From contig NW_026971793.1 of NCBI RefSeq assembly GCF_026151205.1, positions 1 through 54,016 on the forward strand: a stretch of DNA of 54,016 bases, read 5' to 3'. The notes beneath the pieces are model-generated. The model did no database searches and was not told where the DNA came from. It worked only from the letters and a program-made list of their open reading frames with translations. This document shows, piece after piece, positions 22,194-35,904 of the stretch. The first letter of the stretch is position 1. Every line of letters starts with the position of its first letter. This DNA comes from Bolinopsis microptera (lineage: Eukaryota; Ctenophora; Tentaculata; Lobata; Bolinopsidae). The position numbers and the translations under genes are program-made.

Positions 22194-22363
22194 ATATTTT
22201 ATATGTTATAAATCTGTATAAAACTAACAATGTTTAGAAAGCAGTCGTTATACTAATGTAACGTTGTTGTGATAGTGCATCCCACTGATTATTTCTAATC
22301 ATACAAACTATTAAGTATAAACTACAGAATCTATAACAAAATCTGATATATCTTATTAATTCA

Positions 22364-22531
<168 letters not shown>

Positions 22532-22612
22532 CTACTCAACACTAGATCGGCTCACTCCCCTTGCATGCCTTTGACACGTACGTCTCACATCCTTGATACG
22601 AGAACCCCCTTG

Positions 22613-22715
22613 TCTACGTTGTATGACCCGCCGCGCACGAAGTGCGGGCTCCCCCCTGTAGCGTCGAAGACGCTACTATAGTGAAGCGACCGTGGGGGTC
22701 ACCACGTGATACAAA
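22613..22715 (+). repeat. GC-rich hairpin repeat, copy 3
   Basis: TACGTTGTATGACCC, the CCGCGCAC-GAA-GTGCGGG hairpin, an added perfect hairpin TAGCGTC-GAA-GACGCTA, then AGTGAAGCGACCGTGGGGGT and CACCACGTGATACAA. The outer ends are roughly inverted (TTGTATGACCC against GGGGGTCAC..GATACAA). Confidence 0.8.
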
Positions 22716-22929
22716 GAACCCCCACTTTAGCACGAGCTCCGTCCTTATGTGATCTACGAGTCGAGCAGTCAGATCATGTTTACTTCTTAAGTACAGCTAT
22801 GATTTACCGAATTGACATGTGAAACTCTACCCAATCTAGCCCCTTTCTATGTCAATTAAAAATTTAATCCATGGGTCACTCACCAATTTTACTCATAATT
22901 GGTTCGTGATCTACCCCTTTGGGGGCCGG

Positions 22930-25900
22930 ATCAGTTTCCCGGGCCCCAAAATCGCCCCCTGCAAAAAAAAGGATCAAGATTGATTTGATTTATTTGAAAC
23001 TTTTACAAATAGCAAATATACAAATGACCAACGAACAAACATTAAAATGGGCCAAAAGTATAAAGATAAAGCGGGGTCAGTGAAAAAAATACAGAGGACA
23101 ATTTAAAAAACGAGGTTTATGGGCCCCCCAAAATTTCAAAAACGCACCTCCCCTAGTAAAAAATTTGAAAATATGAAGTTGAAACAAATTATGAAATAGA
23201 AGTGTGAAACAAAAATTATGAAATTGAAGTGTGAAAAAAATCAAGAAAAAGCTCGTTATAAAATTTTAAAAAATTGTTCTCAAATACAGATAAGTCCGAA
23301 AACTATTAAGATACAAATACTCATTCAAATACTGATCAGTGCCCAGAGCATGAATTGTTCATGGTGGTTTTTTACGGGTCAGATTTTCCCTACCGGGGTA
23401 TAGTGGTCAGATGAGTCGTTCACCCCTTCTTCCAGGTCGGTAACCCAAAGTTTTTTCCCCGTTGCTCGTTCTTCCTGATCTATTGGACAGACCATAAATT
23501 TTTTGGGGTCTCAACCCACCCCAGTCTTCCTGTTTCATCAAATCTGTTTAAAAAGCTGTTGACTTGGGCGTGATCTTTCTGGTCTGAAGTCGTACTACCG
23601 GGCCTCTTTTCCCGCCCACTCTGTCGCTTCGAAGTGAGGTTTTTCCCCCCTCTCCCCCCAGAAATGCGGTTACTGCGCTGGAAAACTGTTTCCCCTCTTC
23701 TTCTTTCAAACCCCAAAACAATCAGGTTTTGCTCCCGTCCTCCTCTCGCCACACTCTTCATCACCCTTTTTCAGGAGTTACTGTTTCAGACCGTACCACT
23801 TGCATGTTCTGTTGTACAGTTGCACGTAGCTTAATCCCCGACCCACCGTTGTTTGCACGTTCCTTTAAACCACGTCTTAAAAAACTGTAGTTTTTGTCCT
23901 TCTGCACAACAGTGGCCCTGCAGCTGATCAGCTATCCTGTTTTTTTAACGTTCCGTCTTCAAGAAATATTGATCTCCCCCTTTTAGCCCTGGCATTCAGC
24001 CCTTGAACGAGGTCTATTGCTTCCCCAAGCCCAAGTGCCAGATGCTTTTTTTAGAAGTTTGGGCCAAAATATTTTCTCTGTCCCTATTCCACCAAATCTT
24101 GTGTTATTTTCATTCTTTTCCCCCGCGCAAAGAACCACTTTACAAAAATGTCCTTCAATTTTGTTGTTCATTAAAAACGTACTCGATTTTGTAAACAAAG
24201 ACTCTCTTGAGGGATTATGGATTGATCTTCGAGTTCTGAAGACCCATTTCTCTATCCAATTCCATCTAGCAATTTCACCTTCTGGTTCAACCTTCTAAGG
24301 AGAGCTTGTAGTACGTGCTTTTAAAACCCGAAACCCGTTCGACAACAATACCATTTCTCACCGATTTTGGGTTTAAAAAGGATAGATCACGGAAATGTAA
24401 TACCCCCAGGGTCGTACTTTAAGCTAATTTTTAAAACTCTATTACCCCAGGAGCCACTTTATTACATCAACTTTCTCCCCTTTTCTGTAACCTCTAAAGG
24501 AGCCTCTGAAGGGAAATCGGCAAAATATTTTTGCTCAACAGCAGTCATCATGTTTTTTGCTCAGTATATTGCCGGGGCACGCATTGAAAACCTCCGATCA
24601 AATTATTAAAATTAAAAAATAAAAACCCGGGATATCCACAACTGACAATTCTTCAAGGGGACAAAAGGAAAGTGGGGATGATTACATTAGGACGGGATGG
24701 AGTCAGTCGCCCCAAAAACCCTCTGCTTTTAAGCTTGGAAACATTAGGGGGAATGGGGTGCTTCTTTTCAAAAATTTCCAAAAACTCTTCTTTATGTTTT
24801 ATTGTGGATTTACCGTTATTTAAAACTTTCTTTTTGGAATGAATTTGAGTACCTCAGTCTGTCTCGTTACAATTTTACCAAAAAAAAAATGTTCTTTTAA
24901 ACCCCTTCGAAAAAAAAAATTGGATAACTCATATAACTAACTTAACCCGAGGAAGGCTGTTTTCCTTATAGAACGGGTGGATCAAAAATAATTGACGCTA
25001 TTTGAGCTACCGGAAAGGACCAACACATCTAGACCCAATAAAAATAATTCGATTCTATCATGACTTGTAAGCAGTTTATGAGATGTAAAAATTGACTTCG
25101 GATTCCCATTTTTTATAACCATTGCCTGCCAGGATATTTGTTAAATCGCGAATTATGGATCCCGCAGAAAATTTTGGGTTTTTTGCAAAATTGCGCATAA
25201 AATGTAAAAAAAAAGTACACCAAATGTGTGGCTCTGCAATCGCTGCAACTTTTTTATACCCCGGTTCAAAGTTCCCCTCTAAAATCACCAAAATTAGGGT
25301 GATAAACGAAAAGATATAAATAAAACAGCTTTTATATCAGAACAGAGGGTGTATAATTAGAAATTTTTTTATCATTCCCAGCCGTCACAGTTTTTTTTCT
25401 GTTTTTTGTTAAAATCCCTGCCTGTTGCGTGGTTATAATGCCCCCCCAATACCGCGGAATTTTAATAATGTTATAAGCCGGTGCAATGATGCATGGGTAC
25501 AATTTTACTTGAATTGGCCATTAATAAAGGCTAGAAAATTTTACCCCGTAACCATTGGCTCACTGTTTTCAAGTTTTATTCCAAACTGTTAGTTTTTGTT
25601 TTTAAAAATTTTGCAGTTTTTTTTGGTGTTTTTTAAACCCCTTTCGGCCACCTTTTGCATAGATTCACTTTTTTTAAGTGTGGGTACAGAGACTACAACA
25701 CACACACACACACAGACTGTGGGTATGATGGGAGTGTTGTTTGTAGATAAAAGCCCATGGTGTTTTTTGTTTAAAATAATGAAAAATCCCTGAAAGCATC
25801 CCCAACGCTTGGGAGTCTTTCCACCGTATGCAATAACATTCCTGGTGAGACTATTCCTTCAGTTTATTTATAGATAATATAAATATAAATATAGTTTTTT

Positions 25901-28900
25901 AATTATCCAAACTTTATTCCCTTTAATATTGATTTTGTAGAAGATTTTTAACGCCAGTGAACTGGGATATTGTTATTTTAACAAGACTTAATCCCCCCCC
26001 CGAAAACAAATTTTATTCAAATGAATTGGAAAAAATTAATTTTAATAACCCCTTTTTTTGTTCGGGAATCCGAATTCGTCAGGTGGTGCCAGGGAAGATT
26101 TTTTCCCACAAACCTGGGAAAAAAAAAAAAAGGACCCTCCTAACAGAAGGGATGATGTGTTCCCAAAATCCGACCCAAGAACCTACAGAGCGGAAGCGAT
26201 TTTTGAACTGCCCCACTCTTCGGATAAACAAATTTTGGTTTTAAACCCTTTTTTAAAAACTATTGAACGATGATTAAAAACGGGATGATGCCCATTATGA
26301 ATTAAAGATTATAAAATCTTTACAAAACCATAAAATTTAAATTTTGAAAAAACTTGAACCCACCGTCAAGTCACCACCCCAAAATTTTTGCCGTAAGATA
26401 ATGGAAAAAGGAAAAATTTAATATTGAATTGGAACCGCCGGGTGGATGTTGGTAATGAAAAATCCCCTTTTCCCAGCCATTTGGCTTTTTTCCGATAAAA
26501 AAACCCGAAAAAATCCAAGAATTTCCCATCTCCTTGCCTAGTTTTAAACACTCTCAAAAGACATTGGATTACTATCATGGTGGGGCATTTTTGTTAGCTA
26601 TGTGCCTAACTTCCGAGTAATATACAAAAAATCCCAGATTTTCCCAATTTCCCAAGTTGAGAAATCGTGGTTTAAAGTTTTGAGAACGAATGGAATGGAG
26701 AAGCTGTTCATAAACTTGGACAATTTTAAAGAGAATTGACCGTAATTTTATTTCCGATTTTGCCCGCTGACCCTTAAATACTCAATTCAAGGCCCTTGCT
26801 TTTGTATAGATTGTTTTTATCCCAAATTTTCCCTTTTTCCGTACAAGTTGCACGTAAAAAACTTCAATAAATAAAATTTTTTTGATCCCCGTTGAATAGA
26901 AATGACCCCCGCAAGCAAGACTGGCTCCTTTCCCTGTGGGTCAGGTTTTAAAAATACAAATACATTCTGGAAAAATGATAGGCACCCCTTAAGGGAAGGT
27001 TTTATTCCCTAGTAGTGCTTGTCCCCAATTTGGGAATTTTGGTAATAAATTGTGCAATATAAAGAAACATTTTTGGTCCCTGCTTTTTTTTCTAATATTT
27101 TAAAAAACATTAAAATGAAGAAAAAATACTGAAACCCGGGAAATGGAATAGGTTTATGAATAAGGTTAAAAAAAAAATGTCCACCCTCCCATTACATGCC
27201 CCCTGGGGCCCCCCCCCCCCCGAAATAAAATTCACCATCAATTTTTCACTTTTTCGATTTTTCAGTTTTTTATTTTGTTTTTGGTTTTTTTACTCAAGAG
27301 TTTTTACAAACAAATGGTGGATCCAAGAAGCTAATTTTATTAACTATTCGATTGATGCCCCCCTTCCCCTTAGGAATAACAGTTTATAAGGGTCGAAGTA
27401 ACGGGCCCTCGTGTAATTGAAAGGTGGGTCCCCAAAATCCCAACTGGTCCCGCACCCCCTTCCATTGATTCCATATTGAAATAACCAACCAATTATTTTA
27501 ATCCCCAACCGCAATCTATTCAAGTTAATAATTTCAAACTACGTTAAAAATTAAGTTAGACCTTTTGCCTAACAATCAGAAAAACCTTTGCCCAAAATTT
27601 TAAGATTATATTGAATTTGTTCCCACAAATTATTTTTAATTTATTTTTTTTTGGTAATTGTAAACATTAAATCCCCATTTATATTGTAGTTGCAAGCTAA
27701 ATAAATTTTTTTGAAACCGGTTATATAATAAAAGTACAGAGTAAATGAATAACATTTTGACTGGATATAAATTAAAAGCCCGCCATAGTACTTACATTTT
27801 CCCCCCTAATAAATTTCCCCACCCAGTCGTGCAAGAAAAATAACACAACGGGAAAGATTGGGGGGGAAGAAAGAATCAATTTGGGGCCTGGAAATCCTAA
27901 ACCTATCACTTTAAACGGATGCTTACCCAACACTTAGACCGAGGTTTTAATTTCCCCCCCCAATAAAACGGACCAGAAAATTTTTTTTTAATTGGGTTTT
28001 TATAAAAAATATTTTAAAAAAGGAACCCTTCCAAATAAACTAATTCCAATAAAAACGATTACTTCTTTTCCCTTCATGACCCAGAATCCTGGCACCTCGG
28101 ATCCCTAAATCCATAAGTTTTCTGAAACACCAAAGGCTTAGACCCAAAAAAAAACCAAGACAATTTTATTGCCGATGGAAATGTTATAGCCCCAACCGGG
28201 TATCCCCCACAAAACCAATAATAAAAAAACCCCACCTTTCTAAGTCAGAAGAGGTGGGCCAAACCCCCAAAAGTTACCATTTTTTGGTGAAATGAAAAAA
28301 ACAATCCGGAAAATTTGAAAAAATTTTTTGCATGTCTACACTGGTCCCTGTAAATCCCCCCCGTAAAAAAGTCATGGGCTGAGAGAATGAGCAGAGGAAA
28401 GAGACAGAGTGGATATATCAGGGGCCCTCGGCATTAGGTGGTTTTTTTAAAAATTTCCAAATCGAAATTAATCCTGTGTTCATACTAAGAGACCTTTTTT
28501 AAGCTTTTGATTTTCTTTTAAGAAGGGTTGGTTTTCTGTGTCAGGTGTGACCTGTTATATAAAAGGTTCGTTTCCATCCTTACAACAGAATAATCCATAG
28601 TGAACGTACCCCTACAATTTTAAAAAAACTTTTATCAGAGCAGCGAAACGGTGGGGCAAATGAAACCCTTTTTAGGTATGTGGTGGATCTATATATATAC
28701 TGTGTATCTTCCACCGTCTTAGGGATCGCCAAAAATTTGCTACAATATACAACAGAACTTAGTATAAAACTCGAAACCCCCCCTTAAAAAGCCCTCTCTG
28801 CGGTGCGTGTAGTCTATTTTTTAAACCTGGGTTTCACTGGGTGCGTTTTCCTAATCCAAAGCTTGGGCATTAAAAACGGGGAGAATTGTTTTTTTTTCTA

Positions 28901-31900
28901 CTTGAGGTTTAAATGTCCTCATGGGAACCTACACGGGGCGTAAATATTTTGGTAAGAGATGGAAAAAATGAAGGTTAAGGGTGGGGGCCACTTTTTTTGA
29001 GTTGTATCCTACTAATCCGCAGAATTCCCCCCATTTGGACAAAAAACTTATTTTTGGTTAAGAGAATTTTACATTTTTACTTCCAAACAATGGTCCACAA
29101 AAAATTTGATAAATTGGTTTTGGAAACCAATGGCAAAAACCTAATTTAATGAATTAATGGATAAACAAATCGATTTTCAGGAGGGAAAACAATCTTGATT
29201 GTATTGACGGCACAGACGAAGTTTAAGAAAAATTTATTTACACGAAAATAATAAAACTGTTTTAAGATGGTGGATAAAGAAGTACGGTATTGGAAGCTTT
29301 TAAAGTTCAAGAAAAACTTGGTATGAAAAAAAAGGTGGGTCCTGTAATTTTCCAAGAAACAAATTAATGGGGAAAACAGCCGCCTCCGGTTGTTAATTTA
29401 ATAATAGCTAATTTTGGATATTATCGAAGATTAGGCCGCCCCCTAATTGGTTTATTTTATTCGTGATCCTCCCTTTTAATTCCTCTTACAACCCTTTGCC
29501 CCTCATCCCTTAAATCTCTTCTCGCGCTTTACCAACTTAATTAATTACATATTAAGCAAAAACTTCCCCAGGAAAAAAGAAAACGGTAAAAAAAGAAATC
29601 GAAAGTTAATTGGTTTTTATTTTCCCGTGGGGCTGACCCCCACCAAACCGATGAACAGTGGGTTTATCTTTTTACGTGCCATTCCCCCCCTGGGTCGTGG
29701 GCCCAAAACCTGCTTCTTATTCCCATCCCCCTCGATTTTTCGGTTTGTGGGACATGGTCCCCATTCTTTATTTTGCTGATTCATATCAACCAAAGAAATC
29801 CTAATGTTTTTAATAAACGTAAACAGTTTTATCCACAGGCCAGAAAATACCTTAAGAGTTTTTTTTCCAGATCCAAATACACCTCAAAACTTTGGGACTG
29901 GAATTCTTTGTGTACCCGCCAAGATAAAATAAAAATGTACGTCCCCCCGAATTGAAACCTATGACATACCCAAAATCAGAGATTTATATTTTTTTTTTTC
30001 CTTCCTGGTCACTCCATCAAAAATGTTTTCCTAGAAAATTTTAATAATCAACAAAATATATCCCCCTCGGAAACTCCCCTTTCAGTTTTACTTTTTTCCC
30101 CCCTCAAACTTGATTCCAACAAAAACCTTTAGGAGAAATCCCCCAGGTTGGAAATTCAATCCATTTTTTTGGAACAATATTTATCCCGTTTGAAATCATA
30201 ATATTGGAATGGTCAACGAGGTGAAAGAAATAACAACGGAAAAATTAAAATCAATCCGAAAATTTAAATTTTTTAATAAATTTTTTTGGGCCCCGACCCA
30301 CCTAACTAAACTAGGGTTTTTTTTAAAAAAAAAAAAAAATCGGGTGGGCCCCCAAAATTAATTCAACTCATATTTCCTAACTCCTTACCGTTTCCCCCCC
30401 AGAATAATCCAATAATCATATCCCCAATTTTTAACTGCCCAGTTTTGTTTCAAAGACCCACCTAAAAAAAAATATTATTGGAAAAAAAAAAAAAACTTTA
30501 TGTTCTCTACTTCCCACTGTATAAAATGGAATAACGTTAAAAAAAATTAACAATTACACAATCCCCCAGAACCCCTTCTTAAAATGCCGACGAAATAATA
30601 AAGGCATATCCCCCACCAGAAAGCCCCCGGCCTTATAAATGAATCCTTACCAATGTAAGGGGGTAATTATTAATAAGAAAAAAGGTTTTTGTTTATTTTT
30701 TTCCCTAAACAACAAGAAAACCCGTAAATTAAGAAGAGAGCATGGTACCAACTGAAAGGATCAAACAAACCAAGGTGAAAAGATTTCTATACATATGTTT
30801 TAATTGTTTTAATAAAAGCCTTTTCCTTTTCCCTTCCCTATAAAACTAGTAAAATTACCCCCCCCCCGAATTTTACCGCAGAGTTTGGAAGAAAAAGGAA
30901 AAAAGCACCGCAAAGTAAAAATCCGGGTTTGGCCCGGTTTTATAAAAAATCGGGGGGTTTTTTTTTGCCCCTGTTATATGGGTTTTGTTTGTTTGGACAG
31001 TTTGACGGAAGAAAACCATTGTTTTTGTCCCTTAGTTACCAAAAATTGGAGGGGCCAGTTTTTTCCCAAAATTACAAAAATTTGATCTTTCCCCACAGGC
31101 CGTTCCCACCCCCCCCCCCCCCAAGACTGGAAAAGCAATTGGAAAAATGGCCTGGGTAAACTTTGGACCCAATTTTTTTTTCCCCTTCAAAATTGGGACC
31201 CCTGAAATGTCCTTCTTCTATTGAAAATGGTAAAAATAACCTGAATATTTTCGTTAACTTCGGAAAAGGGTTAAATCAAATACTGTTTATTAAAGAATTC
31301 ACAACCCTGAAGAAAAATAAATAACCTAGCTCTGTTGGCCCCACACTGGGTATAAATCCGTGTGAAAAATGAAAAAAAAAATTTAACGGATGAGAAAACT
31401 CACGAATGGCCACTGAAGTTTTCTTAAAATTCCCAAAGGTTCTCAAAACTTACTGGTAAAAAAAGAAAACTTATCGACTGTTTAGTAGGAAAAAGACCTT
31501 GTTGCCTGTGCAAAGACCAAAACCCCCTTCTTCATGGTCTATTACTAAAGGAAGTTTTAAGAACACCGAAGGAAAATATTTCCCCCCTAAACATTTGATG
31601 GAAAAATGTGGGATTTTCTTCACAAGTTACTTTGGATAATTCAAACGGTAAAAATTTTTTTGGTTTAACATGTTTCCACTTAAAACTTAAGAATTTTATT
31701 TTCTAAGTGAATTTAGTTCCATGAAAAATTTAAATTTTGTTTTTTATGTCACCGGTGGCAAACAAAAGGAAAAACCTAAGGGTTAAAATTTTGGGCTTTT
31801 TTTTTTCTTCTGCAGGAAAATATGGAAAAGAGAATTATTATTTTTTTTTTTAATAGTACCCCTCCTGAAAAGGAAAAAAAAGGTTTAAAAACATATGTAT

Positions 31901-34900
31901 CGAATTCTGCCTACCTTAAACAAATAAAGTAAGTTATAAATTTTTTAAAATATTAAATTTTAATTAGGGGAAATTTCAAGTGTTTTACATTTTTATAATT
32001 TTAATTGGGGCCCCTAACATCCAACAAATAATAAATTTTAAAGTAACTTTGATCTTTGCCTTTACTAAACAAATGAATCAAAACTATGTTAGGGGATAAA
32101 GAGCCAGTTTTCCGAATGGCTTTTTTTTGGTAATACATTTCCCCCCCTTCCGGTGAAAAGAAAGGTACTCATTTTTTGAGTGGGGGGGGACAGAAAAGCT
32201 TTTCCGGGGTCACAACTTAGCTTAGAGCCGCTGTTTTTACGCGTTTTTTTTTTAGTTAATAATAAATCCCATTTTTTTCCCCCTTGTTTTTCCCTATCCC
32301 TATTCCCCTTATCTTATGGATTTGTAAATAAATTTAAATTAAAAAACACCAAAAAATTGTTTGGTTACACCCAGTCCCCCCGTCCATAAGGTTTAATTAA
32401 AGTAATAGTTAAAGTACTTAATAGCAGGAAAAACCCGTTCAAAATAAAAAACCCCTAAAATTGTTGGGGTACCAAAGACTCAAATAAATCTAAAATAAAT
32501 TAATTACCTATTTTTTAATTTTCGCGATTTTTTTGACACCACTTTGGGGGGTCCCCCCCAAAACTTTGGGGGCTCTAAACTCCCTCCTTCCACTTGGCCC
32601 AAAATTTTTTATAATTTTTTATCCATGCCTGAAGAAAAAAATTTGGAAGGCGCCCATTTAACGCCCCAATTTTTTGTTTGAACCCAGTCAAAAAAGTTTA
32701 TTTCAGTTTATGTATATCTTTTTTTACAGGTTTATTTTGCCGCGGAAAGGTCCCCGTTAAAAAGTAGGAATGCCCCCGTTGGGTGGTTTTAGTAAAAGGT
32801 TTTACGGATAAAAAACACCAAACATCACCTTCCAATTAGAATTTTTAGAAAATTAGAAATTATGAAAAATTTAGAAAATTTAGAAAAATTATAAAATTAT
32901 TAAAGAAATTTAGAAAAAAATTAGAAATTTAGAAAATTTAGAACATTAAGAAAAAAATTTAGAAAGAATTAGAACATTTAACGAAAATTTGAAATTAGAC
33001 AATAGAAAATTAAGAAAATTAAAGAAAAAAATTTTTATAAAATTATGAAAATTAAGAAATTTAAGAAAATTAGAAAAAATTAGAAAGGATTCCATACCAA
33101 AATTACAATGTGTCACAGATTCCCCAAAATTTTCAGTTAAAATGAAAGTTATACAAAAACCCAAACAAAAAAAAGTAAAATTACCCCCTTCCCAACCGCC
33201 ATTTTTAATATATAGTATAAAAGATAAACCCATATAACAATATTTCAAAGCGGCAAGGGACACCCCGATAATACTTCTAGTAATGAAAAATCCATCTTAG
33301 TTGCGTTAAAAGAAATGCATAAGAATGGTGGGGTGCACTATTTTTAAAACAACTATCTCCCAACAATTGAGAACCCTCTAAAATGGACCCCCTCGTTAAA
33401 AATAACCCTCTAATGAGTCCCCCCCATCCCCGAAAATATAAACCTAACTTTACATTATAATTAAACCGAGAAGTAAAGAAACCATGTAAAAAACTTAATT
33501 TTCGAAATTTGCCTCCAACAAATTTATCAGAACTGAATTTAAATGAATCAGCATAGCCTTGGAAAAACACAAAACGCAATTCTAGTTTTAAACCCCAATT
33601 GCCCACTCACCTTCTTAAGCGAAAGTTTTGAACCGCATAGTTTTTTGTCCATGGGGGAAATTTACAAGTGGGTTGTAACTGAATAGTTAAAAAAAAACAA
33701 AAACCAATAAGGATTGTGGGGTAAAAAATAAGCCCACGTAAGGAACCTACGCTGAACTCCTTTTCCTAAAGTTGTTGGGGAATATATTATTTGTTAAAAT
33801 CCTTTTGTATACAAACCATCGTCGTAAAAAAAGTCAGATGGGGAATTTTGAAATTTTTTTTTGTGGTAACTTTTTATTTTTTTGGGAAAATGAAATTTTA
33901 ACATTTTTACACTTTTAGATGAAAAAATTTTATTTTTTTTAAGGAAAATTGACAATTTTATTAACGATTTTTTGGCTTCCCTGGAGAAAAATAAACGCCA
34001 GGAGGAACAGAAAAACAACTTTTTCCAAAAAACCCTGTCCCCCCCCCCCCCTGGTGGACCAAAAAATTGACGTGGTTTGAATCCGAAAATAAAATGAGGT
34101 AATTTTGAAAAATTAAACAAAACACATTGTTATGATCCCGGCCTGAAAATAACGGTATGCTTATAAAAAAAAACTTTACTTTGCTTTGAATTTCCCCCCG
34201 CTCCAATACTGTAAAAACCAAAATTTTGCAAAATGAAATTACTGGTAAAAAAAAACCAATTATTCAATCACAGGAAATCCCCAGAAAAACAGATGGAAAA
34301 CCACGAAGAAGCCCAGCTAAAATAATAGGAAAAAGAAAAAAAAGACCTGGGTTAAAAACACTTTGAGCAAAAGATGCATTACCATCAAGTCAGTTACTCG
34401 AAAAGCCTTTTTAAAAATTTAGGTAAAAAAAAGGTTGGTCCATTTTCAAAGTAAGTACCTTTTTTTTTCCCCACTTTATTACCCTTTAAAAAAAAAAGAA
34501 ACCTTTTTTTCTTCATGGCTACAATGAAACCCCCCATCCCTGTTTTAAATTCACCTCTTCTCAGATAAAACTCCCAAACCTTTAAAGTAATCCGGAAATT
34601 ACAATTTGCTATTTCCCCCCAAATTATTTGTTTTGAACCCTGTTTAGCGCCGGCACACTTCAAACTTCCCTTCAGCCAATATACAGACAACAGTTTATAC
34701 GCTCTCCCCGAAAATGGTTTTAATTTGTTGTTGGAATGTGCATTATCACTCCCTAAAATTACTTAATTTAAATCCAGTTTTTTTGGAAATATCTTTATTT
34801 ATTTTTATCAAAAACAAAATTTTTACAATTAAATTTTAGAATCCACTTCCGTATGAACTTTTTTTTCCAACTGAAATTAGAAAACAAAAGCCCAAATTGG

Positions 34901-35900
34901 TAAAAATATTTGTCCCCACCTAATGCTTACTCCGTCACATCATGTTTTGAACCATAGACCCAAACGAAATTTTGGAAATCCAATTTTTTACAGAAGATGG
35001 AATGGGAAACCCCAATTTTTGATAAATCCCCGCAAAATATCAAAACCATATTTCCCCCGGACCCTTAGCTATTGCAACTGCCCCTTTTTTTTATTATTGA
35101 ACGATCATTAGTTTAAAATTATCACTGATATACATGTTAACCTATGTAACGAAAGACCATTTTAATCCCTTTTCAAACCCTTGATATCCCTAAGATTATT
35201 TTGTAGGAAAAAAATAAAAATAAGTTTCACATTTGTTTATTTTTTGAGGTTTCCCAAGTTTTTATTTATAGGTAAAACCAAAATGAAAAATTATTATAAT
35301 TTTTTTTTGCCCTTCAACCATTTCCTTTCAAGTTTTCCTCCCAGTTCTCTATTTTTCTGTTTTTGTAACGTGTGTTTATTATTATTACATAAAAAATGAA
35401 TTTTGACACTCCATTTTCAGATTCCAGGAAAAAAAAAAAATACACAATTGGAATTCACCTGGTTTCCGCATTCCTGAGATCCCCCATAGGGAAGAATCCA
35501 CCCCCTTTTGGACAACTATATCCCCCAATCGGCAAATATTTTTTTGGTTTGATAATTTTTACCCCCCTCAAGTTTTTTGTAGACTTTTTTTTAACAAATA
35601 CTTTTTATGTTATCCTTATTCCCCCAGGACCGTTGATTTTTTTTTCTGAAATTTTGATTGGTCCCCCCCTTATGGCCCCTGATATATCAGGAATGGAATA
35701 ATCATATCGGTTTTTTTACAAAGAAACACATATTTTATGGATGACCCGATTACTCCCCTTCCCCGGTTCATGGGACTTTTTGTCGCCATGTTCCTGTTTT
35801 TTTTAAATTTTCAGGTAGAAATTTCCCTCCCACGGGTCCCGCATTTTGTTTTTTCGCAGAAAGAGTTTTTTTTCTAATAATTTTCCACATGTTCCCCCTC
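22930..35900. other. Low-accuracy sequence, no gene can be supported
   Basis: From about 22.93 kb runs of A, T, C and G of 4 to 14 bases become abundant in every line, and no long conserved frame is found. The change is abrupt. A - strand stretch near 23480-23764 contains VNSFLNRFDETG and may be a retroelement piece. Other frames of 60 to 110 codons are rich in F, K, P, G and N, as expected from translated homopolymers. Real exons may be hidden but cannot be called. Confidence 0.7.
32835..33090 (+). repeat. A-rich low-complexity tract (TTAGAAAA type)
   Basis: About 250 bases made almost only of irregular TTAGAAAATTTAGAAAAA-like units, with hardly any C. A degenerate simple repeat; the true unit length is obscured by run-length errors. 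Confidence 0.75.
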
Positions 35901-35904
35901 CGTC